Shown here piece by piece: positions 1 through 9,675 of a DNA stretch of 64,000 bases. This DNA comes from Pseudoalteromonas undina (GTDB lineage: Bacteria > Pseudomonadota > Gammaproteobacteria > Enterobacterales > Alteromonadaceae). The stretch is from NCBI RefSeq assembly GCF_000238275.3, contig NZ_AHCF03000002.1, forward strand, positions 124,001 through 188,000, written 5' to 3'. The number at the start of each line of letters is the position of its first letter. Position 1 is the first letter of the stretch. The position numbers and the translations under genes are program-made. The notes under the pieces are model-generated. The model searched no databases and was not told where the DNA came from. It saw nothing but the letters and a program-made list of their open reading frames with translations.

Positions 1-1
1 A

Positions 2-310
<309 letters not shown>

Positions 311-337
311 TCTGTCCTTAACCTTTAAGAGGATTTT

Positions 338-2452
338 ATGGCACGTACAACTCCACTTGAGCGTTACCGCAATATCGGTATTTGTGCTCACGTAGATGCA
401 GGCAAAACCACCACAACAGAACGTGTTCTGTTCTACACAGGTCTTTCTCATAAGATCGGTGAAGTGCATGATGGCGCTGCAACTATGGATTGGATGGAGC
501 AGGAACAAGAGCGTGGTATCACAATCACTTCTGCTGCAACAACGTGTTTCTGGAAAGGGATGGACGCTCAATTTGACGACCATCGCATCAATATTATTGA
601 TACCCCAGGGCACGTAGATTTCACTATCGAAGTAGAGCGTTCTTTACGTGTACTAGATGGTGCGGTAGTTGTTCTTTGTGCTTCATCGGGTGTACAGCCG
701 CAAACTGAGACAGTTTGGCGTCAAGCGAACAAGTACGAAGTTCCGAGAATGATCTTCGTAAATAAAATGGATCGCACGGGCGCTGACTTCTTAACGGTTG
801 TAAGCCAGGTGAAATCTCGTCTTGGAGCAACGCCTGTTCCAGTCCAGCTGCCTATTGGCGCTGAAGACGACTTTAAAGGTGTTATTGACCTTATTAAAAT
901 GAAAGCCATTAACTGGAATGATAAAGACCAGGGTATGACTTTCTCTTATGAGGCAATACCGGCAGAACTTCAGGAACTAGCCGAAGAATGGCGCTCTCAC
1001 TTAGTTGAAAGCGCTGCTGAAGCTACTGAAGAACTAATGGATAAATACTTAGAAGGTGAAGAGTTAAGCGAAGCAGAAATTAAAAATGCTTTGCGTCAAC
1101 GCACATTAGCGAACGAAATTGTTCCCATGACGTGTGGTAGTGCATTTAAAAACAAAGGTGTTCAAGCTGTGCTTGATTGCGTTGTTGAATATATGCCATC
1201 ACCAACACAAGTGAAACAAATCCAAGGTATCTTAGAAAATGGTACTGAGGAAGAGCGTCCTGCTGATGATAAAGCGCCGTTTGCTGCTCTTGCATTCAAG
1301 ATTGCAACAGACCCGTTTGTTGGCACTTTAACCTTTTTCCGTGTTTACTCTGGTACTGTTAAACAGGGTGACGCGGTATATAACCCAGTAAAAAGTAAGC
1401 GTGAGCGTCTTGGTCGTATCGTTCAGATGCATTCAAACTCACGTGAAGAGATCAAAGAAGTCCACGCAGGCGACATCGCGGCGGCTATTGGTCTCAAAGA
1501 CGTAACAACAGGTGAAACACTGTGTGATCCGAACTCTATTATTACGCTTGAGCGTATGGAGTTCCCAGAACCAGTTATCTCTGTTGCGGTTGAGCCTCGC
1601 ACAATCGCTGACCAGGATAAAATGGGTATCGCGCTAGGAAAACTAGCTGCAGAAGATCCATCTTTCCGCGTACAAACTGACGAAGAATCAGGCCAGACTA
1701 TTATCTCTGGCATGGGTGAACTTCACCTTGATATCATTGTCGACCGTATGAAACGTGAATTCAGTGTTGAATGTAACGTTGGTAAGCCGCAGGTTGCATA
1801 CCGAGAAGCTATTCGTTCAACTGTTGAAGTTGAAGGAAAGTTTGTACGTCAATCAGGTGGTCGTGGTCAATATGGTCACGTCTGGCTTAAACTTGAACCG
1901 ATGGATATTTCGGATGATGAAGCCCCAATTTACGAGTTCGTAAACGAAACCGTAGGTGGCTCAGTGCCGAAAGAATACATCCCTGCGGTAGACAAAGGTA
2001 TCCAAGAGCAAATGGCTCAAGGTGTACTGGCAGGCTACCCATTACTTGGTGTTAAAGCGACTTTATATGATGGTTCATTCCATGATGTAGATTCGAATGA
2101 AATGGCATTTAAAATAGCAGGTTCACTGGCTATGAGACAAGGTGCGCTAGATGCAAACCCTGCACTTTTAGAACCAGTAATGAAGGTTGAAGTACTCACT
2201 CCTGAAGCAAACATGGGTGATGTAGTTGGCGACCTAAACCGTCGTCGCGGCATGATCGAAGGCATGGAAGATGCACTTGGTGGCCTTAAGCAAATTAATG
2301 CTGTGGTACCACTATCTGAAATGTTCGGTTATGCGACTGCTTTACGATCTGCAACACAGGGCCGTGCCTCATACTCTATGGAGTTTTTGAAGTACGCTGA
2401 AGCCTCTAAGCAGGTTGCAGATACAATAATTTCAGCTCGCGCTGTTATATGA
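338..2452 (+). CDS. fusA: Elongation factor G
   Basis: This encodes the translational GTPase that drives ribosome translocation and, with RRF, ribosome recycling. The 704-residue product has the same length as E. coli EF-G. The P-loop [15 protein letters not shown] is near residues 17-31, followed by the switch region motif DTPGHVDF (about 88-95) and NKMD (about 142-145). Domains II-V follow, with the conserved GRGQYGHVW segment of domain IV near residue 510. The start ATG at 338 is preceded by AAGAGGA at 327-333. It lies between rpsG and tuf in the str operon. The codon choice is that of a highly expressed gene. Most gammaproteobacteria of this group carry one canonical EF-G, and nothing suggests this is a paralogue. 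Confidence 0.98.
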   Translation: MARTTPLERYRNIGICAHVDAGKTTTTERVLFYTGLSHKIGEVHDGAATMDWMEQEQERGITITSAATTCFWKGMDAQFDDHRINIIDTPGHVDFTIEVERSLRVLDGAVVVLCASSGVQPQTETVWRQANKYEVPRMIFVNKMDRTGADFLTVVSQVKSRLGATPVPVQLPIGAEDDFKGVIDLIKMKAINWNDKDQGMTFSYEAIPAELQELAEEWRSHLVESAAEATEELMDKYLEGEELSEAEIKNALRQRTLANEIVPMTCGSAFKNKGVQAVLDCVVEYMPSPTQVKQIQGILENGTEEERPADDKAPFAALAFKIATDPFVGTLTFFRVYSGTVKQGDAVYNPVKSKRERLGRIVQMHSNSREEIKEVHAGDIAAAIGLKDVTTGETLCDPNSIITLERMEFPEPVISVAVEPRTIADQDKMGIALGKLAAEDPSFRVQTDEESGQTIISGMGELHLDIIVDRMKREFSVECNVGKPQVAYREAIRSTVEVEGKFVRQSGGRGQYGHVWLKLEPMDISDDEAPIYEFVNETVGGSVPKEYIPAVDKGIQEQMAQGVLAGYPLLGVKATLYDGSFHDVDSNEMAFKIAGSLAMRQGALDANPALLEPVMKVEVLTPEANMGDVVGDLNRRRGMIEGMEDALGGLKQINAVVPLSEMFGYATALRSATQGRASYSMEFLKYAEASKQVADTIISARAVI

Positions 2453-2514
2453 TTTTAGCTTGTCTGGCTCAATACTGAGTCAGGCTTTAATTTCTTTATT
2501 AGGAATTTTTTAAG

Positions 2515-3699
2515 ATGGCAAAAGAAAAGTTTGAACGCGTAAAACCGCACGTAAACGTTGGTACAATCGGCCACGTTGACCACGGTAAAACTACACTAAC
2601 TGCAGCAATCACTAACGTACTTGCAAAAGTATACGGCGGTGTTGCTAAAGATTTCGCATCAATCGATAACGCTCCAGAAGAGCGCGAGCGTGGTATCACA
2701 ATCTCAACTTCACACGTTGAGTACGATACACCTACTCGTCACTACGCACACGTAGATTGTCCTGGTCACGCCGATTATGTTAAAAACATGATCACTGGTG
2801 CTGCTCAAATGGACGGCGCTATCTTAGTAGTTGCTGCGACTGATGGCCCTATGCCACAAACTCGTGAGCACATCCTACTTTCTCGCCAAGTTGGCGTTCC
2901 TTACATCGTTGTGTTCATGAACAAATGTGACATGGTTGATGATGAAGAGCTACTTGAGCTAGTAGAAATGGAAGTTCGTGAACTTCTTTCTGAATACGAC
3001 TTCCCAGGTGATGACTTACCACTAATTCAAGGTTCTGCACTTAAAGCACTTGAAGGCGAAGAGCAATGGGAAGCTAAAATCGTAGAGCTTGCAGAAGCAC
3101 TAGATTCTTACATTCCAGAGCCAGAGCGTGACATCGATAAGCCATTCATCATGCCTATCGAAGACGTTTTCTCAATCCAAGGTCGTGGTACTGTTGTAAC
3201 TGGCCGTGTTGAAGCTGGTATCATCAACGTGAATGACGAAGTTGAAATCGTTGGTATCAAAGAGACGACTAAGTCTACTTGTACTGGTGTTGAGATGTTC
3301 CGTAAGCTTCTTGACGAAGGTCGTGCTGGTGAGAACATTGGTGCACTTCTACGTGGTACTAAGCGTGAAGACGTTGAACGTGGTCAAGTACTAGCTAAGC
3401 CTGGTTCAATCAACCCACACACAACATTCACTTCAGAAGTATACGTACTTTCTAAAGATGAAGGTGGTCGTCATACTCCATTCTTCAAAGGTTACCGTCC
3501 ACAGTTCTACTTCCGTACAACTGACGTAACAGGTGACGTACAGTTACCAGAAGGCGTAGAAATGGTAATGCCTGGTGATAACGTTAAGATGACAGTAACT
3601 CTAATCGCGCCAATCGCGATGGACGAAGGTCTTCGTTTCGCTATCCGTGAAGGTGGCCGTACTGTTGGTGCTGGTGTTGTTGCAACTATCGTTGAGTAA
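2515..3699 (+). CDS. tuf: Elongation factor Tu
   Basis: This encodes the GTPase that delivers aminoacyl-tRNA to the ribosomal A site. The 394-residue product is the same length as bacterial EF-Tu. The P-loop [11 protein letters not shown] is near residues 19-29, [16 protein letters not shown] near 81-96 and NKCD near 136-139. Domains 2 and 3 follow, ending in [14 protein letters not shown]. It is the last gene of the str operon, 62 bases after fusA, and is closed by an intrinsic terminator at 3721-3761. Codon bias is extreme (high expression). A short damaged copy of its 3' end and terminator lies just downstream. Gammaproteobacteria often carry a second tuf next to a tRNA cluster; that locus is not in this window. 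Confidence 0.98.
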   Translation: MAKEKFERVKPHVNVGTIGHVDHGKTTLTAAITNVLAKVYGGVAKDFASIDNAPEERERGITISTSHVEYDTPTRHYAHVDCPGHADYVKNMITGAAQMDGAILVVAATDGPMPQTREHILLSRQVGVPYIVVFMNKCDMVDDEELLELVEMEVRELLSEYDFPGDDLPLIQGSALKALEGEEQWEAKIVELAEALDSYIPEPERDIDKPFIMPIEDVFSIQGRGTVVTGRVEAGIINVNDEVEIVGIKETTKSTCTGVEMFRKLLDEGRAGENIGALLRGTKREDVERGQVLAKPGSINPHTTFTSEVYVLSKDEGGRHTPFFKGYRPQFYFRTTDVTGDVQLPEGVEMVMPGDNVKMTVTLIAPIAMDEGLRFAIREGGRTVGAGVVATIVE

Positions 3700-3720
3700 T
3701 CAACTGTTGTAATGCGTTAA

Positions 3721-3761
3721 GCATTAAAAAAACCCGAGCTTAGCCTCGGGTTTTTTAATGC
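3721..3761 (+). terminator. Intrinsic terminator of the str operon
   Basis: The stem CCCGAG / CTCGGG (3733-3738 and 3745-3750) with loop CTTAGC is flanked by an A-run and a T-run that extend the inverted repeat outwards to GCATT / AATGC. It begins 22 bases after the tuf stop. The symmetrical A and T runs would let it work in both directions. A near-identical copy occurs at 3857-3897. Confidence 0.93.
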
Positions 3762-3777
3762 CTGTAATTTATGTAAT

Positions 3778-3835
3778 GTGAAGGTGGCTCTCTTACCTTA
3801 GGCATCGGTGCTTTGTTGCAATTATCGTTGAGTAA
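3778..3835 (+). pseudogene. Remnant of a duplicated tuf 3' end
   Basis: This is a decayed copy of the last codons of tuf. Bases 3778-3788 repeat tuf 3647-3657 exactly (GTGAAGGTGGC). After a diverged stretch with a net 5-base gain, TGCAATTATCGTTGAGTAA at 3817-3835 matches the tuf end at 3681-3699 with one change. The match then continues past the stop through the 3' untranslated region and terminator (offset 136 bases). The frame is broken, so no product is expected. It looks like what is left of a tandem duplication of tuf or of a past recombination between tuf copies. Confidence 0.85.
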
Positions 3836-3856
3836 TCAACTGTTGTAATGCATTAA

Positions 3857-3897
3857 GCATTAAAAAAACCCGAGCTTAGTCTCGGGTTTTTTAATGC
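3857..3897 (+). terminator. Second copy of the tuf terminator
   Basis: It has the same CCCGAG / CTCGGG stem and A/T-run flanks as the terminator at 3721-3761, with one base changed in the loop (CTTAGT). It belongs to the duplicated tuf 3' end at 3778-3897. It probably still folds, and would act as a back-up terminator for the str operon. Confidence 0.88.
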
Positions 3898-4169
3898 TTG
3901 AAGAAAAGTGATTAGCTATCAGCTTTTAGCTGCTCGGTGCTAGTGTCAGCTAAGTAGCCTGAGTTAGTATCAACCCCGAGTAGAAGCCAGCGTTTTAAGA
4001 ACCTCTGAATATCTATAATTTTATGTTTGAGCGGTGTTTTTTTATAGGAGGGAATATGACTATACGCTAAAACTCAGTAAAGGCATGTCTATTCATTGAA
4101 TAGCTATCGACTCATACAGACTATTAGCCTAAGCTAAAAATAGCTTAAATTTACAACAGGAAATGGGCG
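3898..4169. other. Non-coding stretch with decayed sequence
   Basis: I see no gene here. The left part has short self-complementary runs such as CAGCTTTTAGCTG around 3920. A strong Shine-Dalgarno sequence (AGGAGGG, about 4046-4052) is followed by ATG at 4056, but the frame stops after four codons (M-T-I-R-stop, 4056-4070). That could be the ruin of a lost gene or chance. The promoter of the next gene must lie in the right part, but no clear sigma-70 boxes stand out. Confidence 0.4.
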
Positions 4170-4970
4170 ATGAATAATAAAAATAATTATCCGCAAGGTA
4201 TATTTTGCTGGGCTGAACTGTGTACTCATAATTGGAAAGATGGAAAAGCTTTTTATACCTCGTTGTTTGAATGGGGGAATGACGACCAGCCAATTGGCGA
4301 AGATGAATATTACACAATGCTTCAAAAGCAAGGTGACGATATTGCTGCCATGTACCAAATGCCTAAAGAGCAAGTGGACGATTCCACACCTAGCTACTGG
4401 CTTACCTATATTGCAGTAGATGATGTTGATACATGTGCAATTAAGGCGCAAAAGCTAGGCGCGCAAATTATAGCAGGCCCTCACAATGTTATGAATGCAG
4501 GGCGGATGTTAATGCTTAAAGACCCAACCGGCGCCATAGTGGCGTTATGGCAAGGTAAAGAGCACATAGGATGTCAGCGCCCTTGTGAGCTCGGCACGCC
4601 TTATTGGCACGAAATGGCAACGCGTGATAGCGAAGCGAGCCGTCACTTTTACTGCGAATTACTAGGTTGGCAAAGTGAAATAAAGCCTATGGAAGGTATG
4701 GATTACACCTTGTTCTTAGTTGCAGGTAAGCCTGTAGCGGGCATGCTACAAATGAATAATGAGTGGCCAGAAGACGTGCCTCCCCATTGGATGATTTACT
4801 TTGCCGTGGATAACTGCGATAGCTATGTAAACAAAGCGGCGATCCTTGGAGGGCAAGTGTGCGTACCTGCTACAGATATCCCTGATGTAGGGCGTTTTAG
4901 TGTTATTTGCGATCCTCAAGGGGCTGTTTTTTCTATGATTGAATCGGCAATGGATGATATTAAAGCTTAG
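4170..4970 (+). CDS. Double-domain VOC (glyoxalase/bleomycin resistance-like) protein
   Basis: The 266-residue cytosolic protein is built of two tandem vicinal-oxygen-chelate domains, about residues 8-125 and 140-262. The halves share the pattern of a W-[HN]-[EW] strand near the start (CWAELCTHNWKDGKAFY; PYWHEMATRDSEASRHFY) and a closing D-P-x-G-A strand (KDPTGAIVALWQG; CDPQGAVFSM). Proteins of this type are annotated as VOC family or as 27-kDa glyoxalase/hydroxylase-like proteins. The substrate cannot be read from the sequence. The start ATG at 4170 has AGG at 4158-4160. It stands alone between the tuf remnant and the cti pair. It could be an enzyme or a binding protein; VOC folds do both. 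Confidence 0.85.
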   Translation: MNNKNNYPQGIFCWAELCTHNWKDGKAFYTSLFEWGNDDQPIGEDEYYTMLQKQGDDIAAMYQMPKEQVDDSTPSYWLTYIAVDDVDTCAIKAQKLGAQIIAGPHNVMNAGRMLMLKDPTGAIVALWQGKEHIGCQRPCELGTPYWHEMATRDSEASRHFYCELLGWQSEIKPMEGMDYTLFLVAGKPVAGMLQMNNEWPEDVPPHWMIYFAVDNCDSYVNKAAILGGQVCVPATDIPDVGRFSVICDPQGAVFSMIESAMDDIKA

Positions 4971-5041
4971 TAATTAGCAATGCTTAGGATTAATTTTAGG
5001 CTTTAGTATGGTTATTTAGTCGCAGTAATTATGTGCTTTTT

Positions 5042-5068
5042 TGCTATAATGGCGGTAATTACACCGCC
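5042..5068 (+). promoter_or_regulatory. Extended -10 promoter plus small hairpin upstream of the cti pair
   Basis: TGCTATAAT at 5042-5050 is a perfect TATAAT with an extended -10 TGn. There is no good -35 at the right distance, which is normal for extended -10 promoters. The next bases form the inverted repeat GGCGGT / ACCGCC (5051-5056 and 5063-5068), which would sit at or just inside the transcript start. Transcription starting near 5057 puts the first useful start codon at 5087, and argues against translation from 5033. Confidence 0.6.
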
Positions 5069-5086
5069 AGTCAGCAAGAGAGTCCA

Positions 5087-5449
5087 ATGGAACTTGAACA
5101 AGATAGCAATTTAACCCTCCCTTTATTTATTCTAGATGAGACACTAAGTACGCGTGACTTAGCGCAGCCTGACGTGGAAATTTCAGTTATTTTAAGTGAT
5201 GAGCTACTGACTCAGCTATGCCAAAATCCCAGTGCTGACAGTAGTATTGGCATAAGCATTACAGACTATGAATTGAATATCATCAATTCAAGCTTTTCAA
5301 GTGTAGTGCAAAGCGAACATAACGCTCAACTAACGCTTACTCAAGGCCCTCTATTAAGCGCTGTAGTGACTACAGTTGATGAGCTGACATTCGTATCACC
5401 TCAAGTTGATATGATGCCCACGTTCGATTTGGGCGATGAGGCAGAGTAA
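5087..5449 (+). CDS. Small acidic protein translationally coupled to cti
   Basis: The 120-residue product is very acidic and starts MELEQDSNLTLPLFILDE. It has no signal peptide, membrane segment or cysteine-rich motif, and I do not recognise the family. The longer frame opens at 5033, but that lies upstream of the -10 box at 5045-5050, so ATG 5087 is chosen. Its stop overlaps the start of cti by one base (TAATG at 5447-5451), so the two are almost certainly translated together. That suggests a role tied to the isomerase or to the same membrane-stress response, but the function is unknown. High confidence that it is a gene, low for its role. Confidence 0.75.
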   Translation: MELEQDSNLTLPLFILDETLSTRDLAQPDVEISVILSDELLTQLCQNPSADSSIGISITDYELNIINSSFSSVVQSEHNAQLTLTQGPLLSAVVTTVDELTFVSPQVDMMPTFDLGDEAE

Positions 5450-7779
5450 TGAAAAAGATCATTATAAGTACATTTGTACTGATTATTTTAAGTGGCTGTG
5501 CCTACCTAGGAAATGCTCATTATAACGAACTGTTTGGTCCCGAAAAAACACAAGCGCGTATTGTTGACGCTAATAGTGGTGATGGCGCCGAATTTCTTCA
5601 ACATGTAAAGCCTGTAATAGATACTCGCTGCGTGGTTTGCCATGGTTGTTATGATGCGCCTTGCCAGTTGAAGTTGTCGTCTCCTGAGGGAATAGATAGA
5701 GGGCTAAGTAAAGAGCTGGTGTACGACGGTACTCGGTTGTTAGCCTCAACGCCGAGCCGATTATTATTTGATGCAACCACCACTGAGCAATGGCGTGAAA
5801 AAGAGTTTAGCCCGGTATTAAACGAGCGAGCACAAAATGAAGAAGCCAATTTAGCCGGTAGTGTGTTATTTAACACGCTGGTATTAAAGCAAAGTTCACC
5901 TTTGCCAGAAGATGAAGTATTAGATGAACGCTTTGATTTTTCGCTTAGTCGCAACCAAAGTTGTGCGACCATGGGTGAATTTGACCAATTAGCGGATGAG
6001 CAACCGCATGCGGGTATGCCTTATGGCTTACCAGGGGTGTCGGCTGCTGAATTTCAGCATCTACAAAATTGGATTAAAAAAGGTGGGAAAATGGCGCATA
6101 TCAAGCCGCCATCAGCTGCTGAGCTTGCAAAGGTAAAAAACTGGGAAGCATTTTTAAATCAAGATGGTTTGAAGTATCAGTTATCAGCGCGTTATATTTA
6201 TGAACATTGGTTTTTAGCGCACATCTATTTTAGTGATGCGCAATCACCAAACTTTTTTAAGTTGGTGCGTTCAAGTACTCCTCCTGGGGAAGATATTAAG
6301 TTAATTAGCGCTCGTCGCCCTTATGATAACCCAAATGTTGAGCGTGTTTATTATCGACTGCTTCACGACCGTTCTACTATTTTGTCAAAAACGCATTTGC
6401 CACTTAAGTTAACGGATGAGAAGTTAACGCGCTTATATCAGCAGTTCATCGCACCAAAATACACTGTATCTAGCTTACCAAGCTATGAGCCAGCACTTGC
6501 ATCGAACCCATTTAAAACTTTTGAAGCACTGCCTATTGATGCTAAGTATCAATTTATGCTCGATGAAGCTGAGTTAATTATTATGGGCTTCATTAAAGGA
6601 CCTGTTTGCCGTGGTCAAATAGCACTGAACGTGATTAATGACCATTTTTGGGTGGCATTTGCCGATCCTGAAAAAGTGGCGACTCCAGAGGTTGGTAAAA
6701 TGCTAATGCAACATGAAGACGCATTAGAGTTACCAGCAGCCGAGGAGAGTAATGCGTTACCTATTTCTAACTGGGTAAAATACTCAGTTCGCGAAAAACG
6801 CTATTTAAAAGCCAAGGTAGAGCTAGCTAATAAAATGTTCAAAAATGGCGAGCACTTAACTACTGATTTACTGTGGAAAGGGGAAGGGCATAACCAAAAT
6901 GCGGCGCTGACAATTTTTCGCCATTTTGATAGTGCAACAGTTGTAAAAGGGCTTGTTGGCCAGCAACCTAAAACGATGTGGGTACTTGATTATGCATTGT
7001 TTGAGCGTATTCACTACTTACTAGTGGCAGGCTTTGATGTGTATGGCAATATTGGCCATCAATTGATAACACGTTTATATATGGATTTTTTACGCTTGGA
7101 AGGTGAGCAAAACTTTCTTGCGTTATTACCAGAGTCACAACGCGAAGCTATTAAGCAAAGCTGGTATCGTAAATCACCGCCAAGTCTATCGACCTTTTTC
7201 GAAAATAACCGTGAGTTTAGTCAGCCCAGCGGTATTAGTTACCAAACTGATAAGCCACAATCAGAGTTATATGGATTAATTAAACAAACGCTTGAGGCGG
7301 TATTAAGTCCTCGTTATGACTATAAAAAAGTACCCGCACCATTAAGTGCAATTAACACCATGCCCGCTAAAGCAATTAACTTACTCCCGCAGCTATCGTA
7401 TGTGTTAGTAAAAGAGCAAGATGAGCACAAGGCTTATACGATTATTCATCATAACGCGCATTATAATATTTCGAGCTTATTAAACGAAGACGGCCAGCGT
7501 GCTTATGAAGAAGATACCGTGACAATTGTGCCAGGTTTTATTGGTGATTACCCATCAGCAATTTGGTATTTAAATAACCCGCAACAAGTTGCTGCATTTG
7601 CAGAGCAGCTACCGCTTATGCAAGTAGAGGCGGATTATCGGGCTTTAAAGTCTAAGTTTGCGATTCGTCGAACGCACCCTCAGTTTTGGCAATACAGCGA
7701 TATATTACATCACGTTGCCCGCCAGTATCGAGGGGTTGAATTTGGTATGTTTGATTATAACCGCTTAGAAAATCGTTAA
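5449..7779 (+). CDS. cti: Cis/trans fatty acid isomerase (periplasmic haem protein)
   Basis: Cti converts cis-unsaturated phospholipid acyl chains to trans without a change in chain position, stiffening the membrane quickly under solvent, heat or salt stress. It is known from Pseudomonas, Vibrio and relatives. The 776-residue product has the size of the family (Pseudomonas about 766). A haem c site C-V-V-C-H sits at residues 61-65, as in characterised Cti. The N-terminus MKKIIISTFVLIILSGCAY ends in a lipobox (LSGC, Cys17), so this version is probably a lipoprotein anchored in the envelope rather than a freely soluble periplasmic enzyme. It follows a small acidic gene with a one-base overlap and is closed by a terminator at 7793-7820. 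Confidence 0.92.
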   Translation: MKKIIISTFVLIILSGCAYLGNAHYNELFGPEKTQARIVDANSGDGAEFLQHVKPVIDTRCVVCHGCYDAPCQLKLSSPEGIDRGLSKELVYDGTRLLASTPSRLLFDATTTEQWREKEFSPVLNERAQNEEANLAGSVLFNTLVLKQSSPLPEDEVLDERFDFSLSRNQSCATMGEFDQLADEQPHAGMPYGLPGVSAAEFQHLQNWIKKGGKMAHIKPPSAAELAKVKNWEAFLNQDGLKYQLSARYIYEHWFLAHIYFSDAQSPNFFKLVRSSTPPGEDIKLISARRPYDNPNVERVYYRLLHDRSTILSKTHLPLKLTDEKLTRLYQQFIAPKYTVSSLPSYEPALASNPFKTFEALPIDAKYQFMLDEAELIIMGFIKGPVCRGQIALNVINDHFWVAFADPEKVATPEVGKMLMQHEDALELPAAEESNALPISNWVKYSVREKRYLKAKVELANKMFKNGEHLTTDLLWKGEGHNQNAALTIFRHFDSATVVKGLVGQQPKTMWVLDYALFERIHYLLVAGFDVYGNIGHQLITRLYMDFLRLEGEQNFLALLPESQREAIKQSWYRKSPPSLSTFFENNREFSQPSGISYQTDKPQSELYGLIKQTLEAVLSPRYDYKKVPAPLSAINTMPAKAINLLPQLSYVLVKEQDEHKAYTIIHHNAHYNISSLLNEDGQRAYEEDTVTIVPGFIGDYPSAIWYLNNPQQVAAFAEQLPLMQVEADYRALKSKFAIRRTHPQFWQYSDILHHVARQYRGVEFGMFDYNRLENR

Positions 7780-7792
7780 TGATATTGTAAGT

Positions 7793-7820
7793 AGCCCAGC
7801 TTTTTAGTTGGGCTTTTTTA
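7793..7820 (+). terminator. Intrinsic terminator after cti
   Basis: The stem AGCCCAGC / GTTGGGCT (7793-7800 and 7807-7814, one G-T pair) with a T/A loop is followed by a run of T. It starts 14 bases after the cti stop. Confidence 0.85.
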
Positions 7821-7895
7821 TATCTAATAATTAGTGAATTAACTGATTAACTTGCTACAGTTAGACTAAAGTGAAAATAAAAAGCAGCTTGGTTT

Positions 7896-9620
7896 ATGTT
7901 TAATATTGTAAAGAGTATTCGCACGCGTTATCGGTGGGCATTAATTGCTATTGCCTTGCTGATCAGCGTATCCGCACTACTCATGCAATACGTCTTTTCT
8001 GTGCAAAAATACGATGCGAAAATTATCAATATAGCGGGTAAGCAACGTATGCTGTCACAAAAAATAGCGTGGCATAGTAATGCGCTAATTAATCAAACAG
8101 CTAACAAAGAACAGCACCTGAAATCGTTAGCCCACTCACTTGGGCTATTCGAGCAAGGACATACTTTTTTACTCACTAAAAATAAGCAAGGTGAGGCGAT
8201 TTATTTAAATGCTGCTTTAGTTGATTTATATTATGCCGCCCCAGGTAACCTAGATGCCGAGGTATCTAGTTTTATAAAACAAGCAAAAAAATTACTGACC
8301 CAACAAGAACAAGTGAATCCCGTGATGTTTTCTGTGGGCGAGATTGAAGCATTATTAAAAAAATTAGACACCGCGGTGAGCTTATTTGAGCAGCAAGCGG
8401 TGACAAAGGTTAATTGGGTAGCCAATATTGAGCTGTTGTGTTGGTTTTTGACTCTAGCGTTATTGCTTCTAGAGTTAAGATTTGTGTTTATGCCAATGGA
8501 AAGGCAAGTTTTGCAGACTCTGCTTGAGTATCAACAACAAAAAGAATTTGCCGAGCAAGTCAGTCAGAATAAAGAGCATTTTATCGCACGCGCCAGTCAT
8601 GAGTTTAGAACCCCGTTACAGGGATTAATTAGTTCTATAAATGAATTAACCATTCCCAGCTCGCAACAACAAATTCAGCGTCAAGCTCAGTATTGTTCTG
8701 TTAGGCTGCTAGCGATGTTAGATGAACTTCAAGATTTGCAAGCGCTTAGTTTAAATCGCTGGTCGTTAAAGCCAACCTCAGACAACCTACTAACAACTTT
8801 AAACAAAATACTGGCTGTGTATCAATATGGCTGTACTGAGAAAGGGTTAAAGCTAATTACCGAGTTAGCGCCGAGCTTAGATTGCGCGGTGATTGTAGAT
8901 CACGCACGCCTACAGCAAATTGTTTCTGAACTACTTAATAACGCATTAAAGTTTACTGAGCAAGGAGAGGTCACCGTCATTGCTACGCTCAATAACCATC
9001 AGTTAGAGTTAAGCATAAAAGACAGTGGCTGTGGCTTTAGCCACCCGGTTGATCAGCTCGAATTAGATAACAATCAACAAAGTAACCATTTTCAAGGCCT
9101 CAGAACAGGGCTTACCCGCGTGCAATATATTGTTAATGCGCTTAATGGCGACATTCGTTTTGAGAATAATCATCCACAAGGCGCCATTGTATTTTTAAGC
9201 CTACCATTAGAGATGGACACAAGCGAAACTATGCCAACGCGCTTGCCTGATGATCTTAAGTGTTTAGTGGTTGAAGATAACCCGCTCAACATGTTGGTAC
9301 TAACAAAGTTATTAAGCTCTTTGAACATACAGGTTGAATCGGCTGAAAATGGCAAAGTCGCTTGTGAAATGGCGGCTGAAAATAGCTATGATGTTATATT
9401 TATGGATTTAAATATGCCGGTTATGGATGGCTTTGAAGCTACAAAGCTGCTGCATGAAAAAGACAAAACACGACCCATTATTGTGGTTACCGCAAACACT
9501 TCTGATAGTGATATAGCTCGCGCTAAAGCTTGTGGAGCAATAAGTCATATTCATAAACCTATAGATCAGCAAAGTATAATAGCGGCACTAAACGATGCTC
9601 TTCTAACAGAGGTTGATTAA
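7896..9620 (+). CDS. Hybrid sensor histidine kinase / response regulator with PilJ-type sensor
   Basis: This 574-residue inner-membrane signalling protein has a TM helix at about 14-33 and a periplasmic PilJ/NarX-type four-helix sensor. The sensor carries the hallmark IINIAGKQRMLSQKI near residues 42-57. A second TM helix at about 180-200 is followed by a coiled linker and a HisKA domain with the phospho-accepting His235 (RASHEFRTPLQG). An HATPase domain follows (N-box LLNNALKFT about 347-355, G-box DSGCGFS). A C-terminal receiver has acidic pocket VVEDN, phospho-acceptor Asp504 (FMDLNMPVMDG) and Lys near 553 (HKPID). There is no partner regulator or HPt gene next door, so it is an orphan hybrid kinase. 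The output and signal are unknown. Confidence 0.9.
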   Translation: MFNIVKSIRTRYRWALIAIALLISVSALLMQYVFSVQKYDAKIINIAGKQRMLSQKIAWHSNALINQTANKEQHLKSLAHSLGLFEQGHTFLLTKNKQGEAIYLNAALVDLYYAAPGNLDAEVSSFIKQAKKLLTQQEQVNPVMFSVGEIEALLKKLDTAVSLFEQQAVTKVNWVANIELLCWFLTLALLLLELRFVFMPMERQVLQTLLEYQQQKEFAEQVSQNKEHFIARASHEFRTPLQGLISSINELTIPSSQQQIQRQAQYCSVRLLAMLDELQDLQALSLNRWSLKPTSDNLLTTLNKILAVYQYGCTEKGLKLITELAPSLDCAVIVDHARLQQIVSELLNNALKFTEQGEVTVIATLNNHQLELSIKDSGCGFSHPVDQLELDNNQQSNHFQGLRTGLTRVQYIVNALNGDIRFENNHPQGAIVFLSLPLEMDTSETMPTRLPDDLKCLVVEDNPLNMLVLTKLLSSLNIQVESAENGKVACEMAAENSYDVIFMDLNMPVMDGFEATKLLHEKDKTRPIIVVTANTSDSDIARAKACGAISHIHKPIDQQSIIAALNDALLTEVD

Positions 9621-9675
9621 ATCTCACTTGCCTAATTGTTATTTTGTACGTTAATTTGAATTTTTAAGCCTTATT

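Noticed and set aside
5033..5086. Longer N-terminus for the small acidic gene before cti
   Set aside because: Its start codon lies upstream of the TATAAT box at 5045-5050, so it would not be in the transcript.
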